A stretch of 5,073 bases of DNA, from contig WFOZ01000380.1 of NCBI GenBank assembly GCA_015487825.1, positions 1 through 5,073 of the forward strand, written 5' to 3'. The position numbers and the translations under genes were made by a program. How positions within the stretch are numbered: position 1 is the stretch's first letter; every line of letters starts with the position of its first letter. This document shows positions 1 to 5,073 of the stretch, piece by piece. The notes under the pieces are model-generated. The model did no database searches, had not been told where the DNA came from, and saw only the letters and a program-made list of their open reading frames with translations. The stretch is from Planctomycetaceae bacterium. GTDB lineage: Bacteria; Planctomycetota; Planctomycetia; Planctomycetales; Planctomycetaceae.

Positions 1-4
1 CCCT

Positions 5-30
5 CAGTTAAGATCATTATCCCTTAACTG
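5..30. promoter_or_regulatory. Perfect 8-bp inverted repeat (candidate operator or hairpin)
   Basis: CAGTTAAG at 5-12 is exactly mirrored by CTTAACTG at 23-30 across a 10-bp AT-rich spacer. The half-site spacing (18 bp centre to centre) would suit a dimeric DNA-binding protein. No T-tract follows on the plus strand, so it is not an obvious intrinsic terminator. It lies about 120 bp upstream of the decayed gene at 153 and may have belonged to that gene's control region, or to the end of a gene left of the window. The dyad is seen directly; any function is a guess. Confidence 0.3.
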
Positions 31-152
31 CGGTGTACCAATCTATTGAACCACGTCAGAATTTAATTTTCGAACCAAAGCGGACGTTAGCATTAATGTA
101 ATAAATAGGGGCTTTGTGGAGATTCCCTATATTGAAAAGGTAGAACCTCATT

Positions 153-649
153 ATGTCAGGGATTGCCAGTAAATCGGGAGATCAATTAGAAGATAAGGTC
201 GGAGCCCATTATCTGTTAACACTGCTCGCCCAATCAGAACCTCGCGGGCTTCCTGGGACCACCATCAATACCCTCAAGTTTCAATCTGAAGGTGAAGGGT
301 ATCCTCTCGATGACATTACTGTAACTGCCCATAACTCCCAAGGAAAAGAGGCCACCCTAGAAATTCAGGTAAAACGAAAAATGATAACGCCACTGTATTC
401 GGTTTTCTCAAAAAACTTCAAATTCTGATATTTGACTTTACAGCAGAACACTCGCAGGCCGATGAATTAGTCAAAGAACGTTGTGCCAATGTCTTACACT
501 CTGATGATAAAAAGCATGCTTCAAAATTATGGGGTTCACTTGTCACCATCGCGCAAGATTATGGGGCGTGTGGCGGCACATTATCACGAGATCAACTCAT
601 TTGTGCAGTACGCAAGCTCTGTTATCGTTTAGCGGGCGAGCGTGAATAT
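153..649 (+). pseudogene. Decayed NACHT/STAND-type defence protein, N-terminal nuclease-like region only
   Basis: Two pieces of one protein family survive in different frames. The first (from ATG 153 to about 379) starts MSGIASKSGDQLEDKVGAHY and reads GLPGTTINTLKFQ, PLDDITV and LEIQVKR. The aspartates of PLDDITV and the QVK of LEIQVKR fit the D...QxK core of a PD-(D/E)xK-like nuclease, as in Cap4-type and related N-terminal effector domains. That frame runs into a stop at 426-428. The second piece resumes near 380, two bases out of phase, with FLKKLQILIFDFTAEHS, LWGSLVTIAQDYGACGG and YRLAGERE. In relatives, as I recall them, these segments are separated by roughly 80 residues and followed by a P-loop ATPase and a long sensor region. 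So there is an internal deletion with a frame change, and everything after about 649 is lost, although the second frame stays open to a stop at 734-736. A weak AAGG lies 12 nt or more before the ATG. Family assignment comes from remembered sequence pattern; the broken state is clear. Confidence 0.62.
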
Positions 650-802
650 GCACCTTGGCACCAGCGTAGGCGTAGAACTTCTCTTATCTTTCGCATGGAC
701 AACCTCTGTGCAGACATCTGTGTTGCTCCTTCTTAATGAAAAAGCACACAGCGTACTGTGGGTTTATCCCGCGTCGATCACCTCGATATACACACCCTCA
801 GG
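650..802. other. Non-coding debris between the pseudogene and the 23-bp repeats
   Basis: I see no gene here. The second pseudogene frame continues to 736, but after LAGERE it loses the family pattern and becomes arginine-rich and unconvincing. Two other plus-strand frames stay open across this stretch (642-932 and 736-987). Their translations are low-quality, without a recognisable domain or ribosome binding site, and they run through the repeats. The segment is probably leftover sequence from the event that truncated the defence gene, possibly internal sequence of the degraded insertion element to the right. Confidence 0.4.
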
Positions 803-871
803 GGGTGGCAGTTTTCACCTGGAATGGGGGGCAGGCTTGCCGTGGAATCAGTGGCAGGTTTGGACTGGAAT
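803..871. repeat. Three contiguous 23-bp direct repeats, probable IS21-family terminal repeats
   Basis: Units at 803-825, 826-848 and 849-871 abut with no spacer. Each follows the pattern GG(t)GGCAG, two or three pyrimidine-rich bases, a variable block, then TGGAAT at its 3' end. Fourteen of 23 positions are identical in all three units, including GGCAG and TGGAAT. IS21-family elements carry multiple transposase-binding repeats of this size just inside their ends, and motifs like GGTGGCAGTTTT and GGCAGGTTTGGACTGGAAT are familiar from such ends. No istA or istB frame is nearby, so this would be a solo or decayed end. Its tip is not defined; ATACACA just after the last repeat is compatible with an ...ACA end. 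Tandem 23-bp repeats could also be plasmid iterons, but no replication initiator gene is in view. Confidence 0.5.
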
Positions 872-934
872 ACACACTCATAGCACCATGTCGTTATCAC
901 GTTTGGCTAAAACCGTTCATATTTTTGAATAATG

Positions 935-1516
935 TTATCGGTCTGCGAAGAAACCCTTGCGATCCAATTTCAATTTTCTCCATATAGGTAAGAGCGTAGA
1001 AACCAATTCGTCCCGGTTCTTTATTGCGCGGATCTCTATGATGGGTTGATCGTCGTCATTAGTTTCTATGAGGAGGTCGGCAAGGTTGAATATCCCCAGT
1101 ACTATGCCAGGTGAAGGACTCTTTATGTCTCTGATATCGCTAATCTCACAGTATCTTTCTTGTTGGAAGAGCCGAGTTATTCCCTTTTTTTCTTGGATTT
1201 TATTTCGTGTAATAGTCGTTTTTTCATACCAAACGTCGAGGTAGAAATATGCCATTAACAGAAGGCTACCAACAATCACTGATTGGCATACAATGTCTAT
1301 AAATGGGGTTAATTCATCGTATCCAACGTACAACTCGCTATGCCATAACCACAAAGCATAGATAGAAAAGAATATTGCACTAATGCAACCGAAATAGTTC
1401 CATGCGTTAATGATCTGAGCTGGGCGGCCTTCCCAGATAATAGTTTCATCATCAAATTCAATATTTGGACTGTGACTTTCTGTTTCCATTATTATGTCAT
1501 CGTCAGGTTCAATCAT
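935..1516 (-). CDS. Two-helix membrane protein with bacterial PH domain (YdbS/bPH2-like)
   Basis: This encodes 193 residues. An acidic N-terminal stretch (about 1-24) leads to IIWEGRPAQ, which resembles the EK/WEG-P opening common in bacterial PH-domain membrane proteins. Hydrophobic segments at about 39-58 and 73-93 should form two membrane helices joined by a short acidic loop, with the bulk of the protein on the cytoplasmic side. Residues about 98-185 match the bPH2 (YdbS-like) pattern: TITRNKIQEKKGI, then EISDIRDIKSPSPG, then LGIFNLADLLIET, then IIEIRAIKNRDELVSTLLP. The start at 1516 is supported by AGGAG 9 nt upstream; a second ATG at residue 10 lacks an equally good site. The gene lies 57 bp after nrdJ, with a terminator between them, so it probably has its own promoter or depends on read-through. 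These domains are linked to membrane or stress roles in some bacteria, but the function here is unknown. No terminator is visible after its stop. Confidence 0.85.
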   Translation of the reverse strand: MIEPDDDIIMETESHSPNIEFDDETIIWEGRPAQIINAWNYFGCISAIFFSIYALWLWHSELYVGYDELTPFIDIVCQSVIVGSLLLMAYFYLDVWYEKTTITRNKIQEKKGITRLFQQERYCEISDIRDIKSPSPGIVLGIFNLADLLIETNDDDQPIIEIRAIKNRDELVSTLLPIWRKLKLDRKGFFADR

Positions 1517-1525
1517 AATGTTCTA

Positions 1526-1530
1526 CTCCT
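1526..1530 (-). promoter_or_regulatory. Shine-Dalgarno site of the PH-domain gene
   Basis: On the minus strand AGGAG lies 9 nt before the ATG at 1516-1514, which supports that start over the internal methionine at residue 10. A TATGAT hexamer (complement of 1543-1548), just after the terminator T-tract, could be a -10 element. No matching -35 is found at a normal distance, so I do not call a promoter. Confidence 0.6.
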
Positions 1531-1547
1531 ACCCCTGGTTCTATCAT

Positions 1548-1572
1548 AAAAAAAGAGGCCCGAAGGCCTCTT
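1548..1572 (-). terminator. Intrinsic terminator after nrdJ
   Basis: Read on the minus strand, an 8-bp perfect stem AAGAGGCC / GGCCTCTT closes a TTCG tetraloop and runs directly into a seven-T tract (the last two Ts of the stem extend it further). It begins 1 nt after the nrdJ stop codon (1574-1576). The UUCG-type loop and GC-rich stem make it a textbook strong terminator. There is no T-tract on the plus-strand side, so it acts in one direction only. It separates nrdJ transcription from the downstream PH-domain gene. Confidence 0.93.
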
Positions 1573-1573
1573 G

Positions 1574-4420
1574 TTAACCACAACTCCCAATATGTCCACA
1601 TGAGGTGCAAAAGTCACATCCATCTTTCTTGATTAGTGATTTCACGCCACATTCAGGGCATTTCCTGCCGGCCATAACTGCATGAGAGATAGCTAGAACG
1701 GAATCGGTCTCCGTGGGTTGATCAAAGATCCCCATTTCTGAAACCGGATACCCGTCTTTATCCAGAATGCCAAGCATCTGGTAGCGATGGATAATCAACC
1801 GAGCCAAGTAAGCAATTGTGGACGGTTGTGTCTCCATCTTTTCTGAGCCAGGGATCTTTGCCATAAAATCCCCTTGTGGTTCAGGAAAGCGACTCAAACT
1901 CCTGAGTTTTTTACCAACCCATGCTGGGTCGATAACCCGCATATCGAGTGATAATGATTTACATAGTCCCGCCAAAGCATCTGGGTGTTCACCGGAAACC
2001 CACATCGAATAAGGTCGATGTGAGCCGTCAGGCAAGACCAGTTCTTTAAGGAACAGCGCAAAGTCATCCCCTGTAATGGGGTTATGCACATCTACGGTCC
2101 AACTCAGTGTTCCATCGGTACCTGACTTAGGCTCTTTGGTTGAGAACATTGCATCGAGCAAAGGTGTTTCTTGAACTTCGTCAAACACCTCTAAAGAATC
2201 GCAACAATGCATCACCAGTCGAGCTAAAGCAGATACTTCAGATGCTATTACTGTCATACCACTATTGGGCATCTGCATTTCAAAGGGCTGTCCTGCCGTT
2301 TTGGCAAGCGAATCAAGTTTGGCTTTTAACCATCCTCTGTCCTCTGATCGCATATCCATAGATAGTGATTTCGCAAGAGCCCCCAAACAGCGCGGTTGCT
2401 CTTCCCCGTTCACCCATATTTCAAAAGGGTGTGCCTTGCCATTTTGGACATGCCCCACAAACACAGCGAATGGCGATACAGGATGCTTAACCAAGTAGGT
2501 CATTGATGGATTCCCATCAGGGCATTCTGGTCGCTTAGGCCAACGCAAGCTGGCCAATGCTGGTTTGGGAACCTTATCCAACCTGATTTTACGGTCGGCT
2601 GAAGTATCCAGGTCGGCTAGTTTTCTTGGCTCAATCTCCAGTACCGCGCCAGTAATATCGTTTGGGCGGAACGTGGTGATACCTTTCAAACCAAGCCTGT
2701 AGGCATGGAGATAAATTTCTTTGAAATCATCAAAGGAAATATCTTCAGGGCAGTTGATCGTTTTGGATATAGCGCTGTCTATGTTTTTGGCAAACACAGC
2801 AACCATAGCAAGGTGATCTTCAGGACTAATCTCCAGTGCTCCTACAAAGCTATCAGGCAATTTGTTTGGGTCACCACCGTGGTCAATATAAACACGGTAG
2901 GCATGATCCATTACCTGGTATGGCTTTGAAGTACCATCTGGCATGCGTTTGTTTCTGTTGTAGACCCAGCTAAATGCTGGTTCAATACCATTGCTAGCAT
3001 TATCCGCAAACGCAAGACTAATCGTTCCTGTTGGCGCGATAGAGAGTAAATGTGAATTGCGTATTCCGTACTTTGCAATTCCCTCTCTAATGTCACTTGG
3101 TAGTCGCTGAACAAACTTGGAATCCAGGTACTTTTCCTTATCGAACAGAGGAAACGCGCCCTTCTCTTTAGCGAGTTCAACTGAGGCCCGGTAAGCTTCA
3201 TCGCGTAATACAACTGAAATCTTTCCGGCCATCTCTCGGCCTTCCTGACTGTCATAACGCAAATTAAGCATGACCAACATACTGCCTAATGCGGTAATGC
3301 CTAGCCCCACACGACGTTTCGATGCTGCCTCGTTACCCTGTTCTTCCAAAGGCCAGTACGTTATATCAAGAACATTATCAAGCATACGAACAGCAACGTT
3401 AATAGCCTGCTTGAATTTTTCCCAATCAAAGCACTGGTCATCGAAGAATAGCTTGGTTACATACGTTGTGAGATTCAACGAGCCAAGGCAACAACATCCA
3501 TAATCAGGCAAAAATTGCTCACCACAGGGGTTACAAGCCTCAATTACTTCAGCGTAGTACAGATTGTTTTCAGCATTAACAAGATCAATAAATATCACCC
3601 CAGGGTCAGCCTGTCGGTAGGTGTTATTCATAATCATGTCCCAGATGTCACGAGGATCTACAGTTTCGTACACCCACAATCCATCGTCGCGCTGGTATGC
3701 TCCCGTCCACGAACTATCGTTACGCAGAAGCATCCCTTCATCACTTGGTTCGGCTTTATGAACAAGCTGAAAGTTTTCGCCATTCTTCATAGCCATCATA
3801 AAGGCATCTGTAATAGCAACGCTGACATTAAACTGTGTCAGTGCGCCTTTCTTTTGCTTTTCTGTAATGAATTCCCGGATATCGGGATGGTCTACTCGCA
3901 AAACGCCCATTTGCGCACCACGACGAGCTCCAGCCGATTCAACAGTTTGGCAAGAACGATCATAGACGTGCATGTAACTTACAGGGCCTGATGCTTGAGA
4001 TCCGGTACTTTTGACTTTTGCACCACGAGGACGGATATGACTGAAGTCATAACCCTCACCACCACCTCGACGCATAGTCTCGGTCGCGTGATTCAGGGCA
4101 GGATAGATCCCTGGGCGACCGTTTTCGTAGCCGGAAGTTGTATCTGCGATTGGTTGAACAAAGCAGTTGATCAGTGTAGCTTCAAGTTCCGTACCGGCTG
4201 CTGAATTGATGCGGCCAGCCATAATGACACCTGATTGTTGTGCTTCGTAAAACGTAGACTCCCAAGAATAGGTATCACTCTCGGGAGCGGCCAGCGCTTT
4301 CGCAACACGTTTTCTGATGGCATCGGTACTTTGGTGGCCTGTCAGTAACTTTTCGTTGCCTTTAGCGTATTTTTCGAGGGTAATTTCCTCGGAGATAGGT
4401 TGAAGTGGTAGTTCATTCAT
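1574..4420 (-). CDS. nrdJ: Class II adenosylcobalamin-dependent ribonucleotide reductase
   Basis: This cytoplasmic enzyme reduces ribonucleotides (diphosphates in this subfamily) to deoxyribonucleotides. It uses adenosylcobalamin to generate a cysteine thiyl radical, so it needs no small subunit or oxygen. The 948-residue chain is intact. NPCGEQ at 297-302 holds the radical Cys299 with Asn297 and Glu301. Cys310 in CxLGSLNL sits 11 residues on, as expected for one redox cysteine, and Cys86 in LINCF is the likely partner. APTGTIS at 462-468 is the phosphate-binding loop, and TINCPEDISFDDF and GLKGITTFRPN (about 554-587) close the barrel core. There is no N-terminal ATP-cone. Two similar TSCPD-type modules follow (about 635-745 and 768-885; compare EIWVNGE...LAKSLSMDMR with SMWVSGE...LCKSLSLDMR). 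The tail has CPEC (921-924), CDFCTSC (935-941) and Cys947, fitting a zinc site plus a swinging redox cysteine. AGGAG 7 nt upstream fixes the start. No intein interrupts it. Confidence 0.97.
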   Translation of the reverse strand: MNELPLQPISEEITLEKYAKGNEKLLTGHQSTDAIRKRVAKALAAPESDTYSWESTFYEAQQSGVIMAGRINSAAGTELEATLINCFVQPIADTTSGYENGRPGIYPALNHATETMRRGGGEGYDFSHIRPRGAKVKSTGSQASGPVSYMHVYDRSCQTVESAGARRGAQMGVLRVDHPDIREFITEKQKKGALTQFNVSVAITDAFMMAMKNGENFQLVHKAEPSDEGMLLRNDSSWTGAYQRDDGLWVYETVDPRDIWDMIMNNTYRQADPGVIFIDLVNAENNLYYAEVIEACNPCGEQFLPDYGCCCLGSLNLTTYVTKLFFDDQCFDWEKFKQAINVAVRMLDNVLDITYWPLEEQGNEAASKRRVGLGITALGSMLVMLNLRYDSQEGREMAGKISVVLRDEAYRASVELAKEKGAFPLFDKEKYLDSKFVQRLPSDIREGIAKYGIRNSHLLSIAPTGTISLAFADNASNGIEPAFSWVYNRNKRMPDGTSKPYQVMDHAYRVYIDHGGDPNKLPDSFVGALEISPEDHLAMVAVFAKNIDSAISKTINCPEDISFDDFKEIYLHAYRLGLKGITTFRPNDITGAVLEIEPRKLADLDTSADRKIRLDKVPKPALASLRWPKRPECPDGNPSMTYLVKHPVSPFAVFVGHVQNGKAHPFEIWVNGEEQPRCLGALAKSLSMDMRSEDRGWLKAKLDSLAKTAGQPFEMQMPNSGMTVIASEVSALARLVMHCCDSLEVFDEVQETPLLDAMFSTKEPKSGTDGTLSWTVDVHNPITGDDFALFLKELVLPDGSHRPYSMWVSGEHPDALAGLCKSLSLDMRVIDPAWVGKKLRSLSRFPEPQGDFMAKIPGSEKMETQPSTIAYLARLIIHRYQMLGILDKDGYPVSEMGIFDQPTETDSVLAISHAVMAGRKCPECGVKSLIKKDGCDFCTSCGHIGSCG

Positions 4421-4427
4421 TGGTCTG

Positions 4428-4434
4428 CTCCTTT
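4428..4434 (-). promoter_or_regulatory. Shine-Dalgarno site of nrdJ
   Basis: AAAGGAG on the minus strand lies 7 nt from the ATG at 4420-4418. It is strong and normally placed. It starts only 3 nt after the U-tract of the leader terminator, so folding of that hairpin decides whether transcripts reach this site. Confidence 0.9.
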
Positions 4435-4437
4435 AAT

Positions 4438-4473
4438 AAAAAAGGGAGCACTCCCCCTTGGGGATGTGCTCCC
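4438..4473 (-). terminator. Strong intrinsic terminator inside the nrdJ leader (candidate attenuator)
   Basis: On the minus strand GGGAGCAC pairs with GTGCTCCC (4466-4473 with 4444-4451; 8 bp). Inside it a second stem, TCCCC / GGGGA, closes a 3-nt loop with a one-base bulge between the stems. Six Ts (4438-4443) follow at once. The nrdJ ATG is 17 nt past the T-tract, too close for a promoter in between, so nrdJ messages must read through this structure. Just upstream, CCCC at 4477-4480 (plus-strand GGGG) can pair with the 5' arm of the hairpin, offering a possible competing fold. Whether a ligand, protein or translation controls the choice cannot be told from the sequence. Confidence 0.8.
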
Positions 4474-4636
4474 CATGGGGTTAAAAATTCGCGTTGGGCG
4501 AGATTTTGCTGATTGAGGCCAGCTACCTCTAAATTGCCGCAAAACGCAGCAATGTATTCCTGATATTAGCATATGTATCTCGCTTTACATCTCTTGGGAT
4601 AGGATATCCCAGCGAGTCGCATGCTTTAGTTTGCAT
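4438..4636 (-). promoter_or_regulatory. Structured nrdJ leader RNA, multiple stem-loops
   Basis: This gene-free gap reads, in transcript order, as a series of hairpins. (1) A compound structure at 4625-4568: AGCAT/ATGCT outside, CTCGCT/AGCGAG in the middle, and a perfect GGGATA/TATCCC hairpin with a 3-nt loop inside. (2) ATTGCTGC/GCGGCAAT at 4553-4533, loop GTTTT; its one imperfect pair is G-U on the minus strand but C-A on the plus strand, favouring a minus-strand RNA. (3) GAGG/CCTC at 4529-4515. (4) AAAAT-TCGC/GCGA-ATTTT at 4507-4484 with one bulged base. (5) The terminator at 4473-4438. The GCAT of the first structure can instead pair with an upstream ATGC (4633-4636), so alternative folds exist. 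This fits a riboswitch or attenuator, or a separate small RNA. I do not recognise a known class. Confidence 0.5.
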
Positions 4637-4658
4637 TTACCCCCTTTTCGGTTGTTTT

Positions 4659-5069
4659 TTAAAGATAGTCCGGGTGTCTTTTATAGACTGTCACCAAGGT
4701 CCCAATATCAGAGCCGTGATCTCTTATCACCACATAGTGCATCTGGCTAGTGTCATGCCCCCATATTTCCAGGTTATCCACCTTCCCATATTTTCTGAGT
4801 TTATGTTTTACCTCTCGATCTGGTAATGGTTGCCTTCTTAGATCCGGGTGTCTCAGTCGCCCGATCAGAGAGACCAGAGGTTTCTTGGCTTCTCCGCTAT
4901 GTAGTCGTTCTTCATATTGAGAGACAGCATGTGTTGTTAGGCGTATTTGGCCGAGAGACTGGGTGGTGATAACATCGTAAATGGGCTTGTCATTGGCGCA
5001 GATGTACTCGACAGGAACATCATCCCCTATCGCAGGAAGATATTCGTCCTTCGGTGACGTGATTTCCAT
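4659..5069 (-). CDS. Hypothetical protein with HAxxxYxER motif
   Basis: This encodes 136 residues from the first ATG in the window. Only 4 bp precede it, so no ribosome binding site can be judged and the real start could lie further upstream, outside the window. I do not recognise the protein. Residues about 1-40 are acidic and probably poorly ordered. IRLTTHAVSQYEERL (about 42-56) carries a His-Ala...Tyr-x-Glu-Arg signature, a basic central part follows (about 70-95), and the chain ends in MHYVVIRDHGSDIGTLVTVYKR. An early HAxxRxxxR-like helix followed by a late strand pair ending in VTVY resembles DUF4258-type or RelE/BrnT-like small alpha/beta proteins, but the match is loose and no catalytic residue can be assigned. 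The gene is complete at its 3' end, has no visible terminator, and lies 22 bp upstream of the structured nrdJ leader on the same strand, so read-through into that leader is plausible. Confidence 0.6.
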   Translation of the reverse strand: MEITSPKDEYLPAIGDDVPVEYICANDKPIYDVITTQSLGQIRLTTHAVSQYEERLHSGEAKKPLVSLIGRLRHPDLRRQPLPDREVKHKLRKYGKVDNLEIWGHDTSQMHYVVIRDHGSDIGTLVTVYKRHPDYL

Positions 5070-5073
5070 GGCC

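Noticed and set aside
803..871. CRISPR array
   Set aside because: The 23-bp repeats are directly contiguous with no spacers and differ from one another at many positions.
642..987. Two overlapping open frames on the plus strand (642-932 and 736-987)
   Set aside because: They have no ribosome binding site and no recognisable domain, their composition is poor, and they read straight through the 23-bp repeats; the second also overlaps the 3' end of the PH-domain gene on the other strand.
1818..4204. Several open frames of 64 to 158 codons inside nrdJ, on both strands
   Set aside because: They are shadows of the long, well-conserved nrdJ reading frame; none has a domain or a credible start.
1574..4420. 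Intein or group I intron in the ribonucleotide reductase gene, common in this family
   Set aside because: The catalytic motifs are contiguous in one uninterrupted frame, with no extra domain inside the barrel.
4484..4553. tRNA gene in the nrdJ leader
   Set aside because: The hairpins do not form a cloverleaf, and neither a T-loop motif nor a matching acceptor stem is present.
4549..4625. A canonical cobalamin riboswitch
   Set aside because: Only a loose B12-box-like string is seen; the conserved core (GGGAA, GCAACTGTAA and related parts) could not be found, so I do not annotate this class.
4641..4661. Plus-strand terminator (C-rich stretch, then CGG and a T-tract)
   Set aside because: The possible stem is only 2-3 bp, and no plus-strand gene ends there.

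Overview
This 5,073-bp window looks like an accessory stretch (plasmid, integrative element or genomic island) of a bacterium, most likely a gammaproteobacterium. That placement is an inference from protein style, Shine-Dalgarno sites, moderate GC content and the kinds of debris present. No replication, conjugation or integration gene is in view, so the type of element cannot be fixed.

Left part (1-934): a short perfect dyad lies at 5-30. It is followed by a decayed plus-strand gene (about 153-649). Its two surviving pieces resemble the N-terminal nuclease-like part of large NACHT/STAND-type defence ATPases. The pieces are joined across an internal deletion with a frame change, and the ATPase part is missing. 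Non-coding sequence follows, containing three contiguous 23-bp direct repeats (803-871). I read these as the multiple terminal repeats of an IS21-family insertion sequence whose transposase genes are not present.

Right part (935-5069): three genes, all on the minus strand, read from high to low coordinates. First is an unrecognised 136-residue protein with a HAxxxYxER motif, whose true start may lie outside the window. Second, after a 237-bp gap rich in hairpins, is a complete 948-residue class II (adenosylcobalamin-dependent) ribonucleotide reductase, NrdJ. It has an internally duplicated C-terminal module and a cysteine-rich tail. Third, after a clear intrinsic terminator, is a 193-residue membrane protein with two transmembrane helices and a bacterial PH domain.

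nrdJ is the functional centre: it makes deoxyribonucleotides with no partner subunit and without needing oxygen, provided cobalamin is available. The most notable regulatory structure is its leader. A strong intrinsic-terminator hairpin with a six-U tract ends only 3 nt before the nrdJ Shine-Dalgarno sequence, preceded by four further stem-loops. No promoter could fit after it, so nrdJ transcription must pass through this hairpin. This suggests control by attenuation or a riboswitch-like element.
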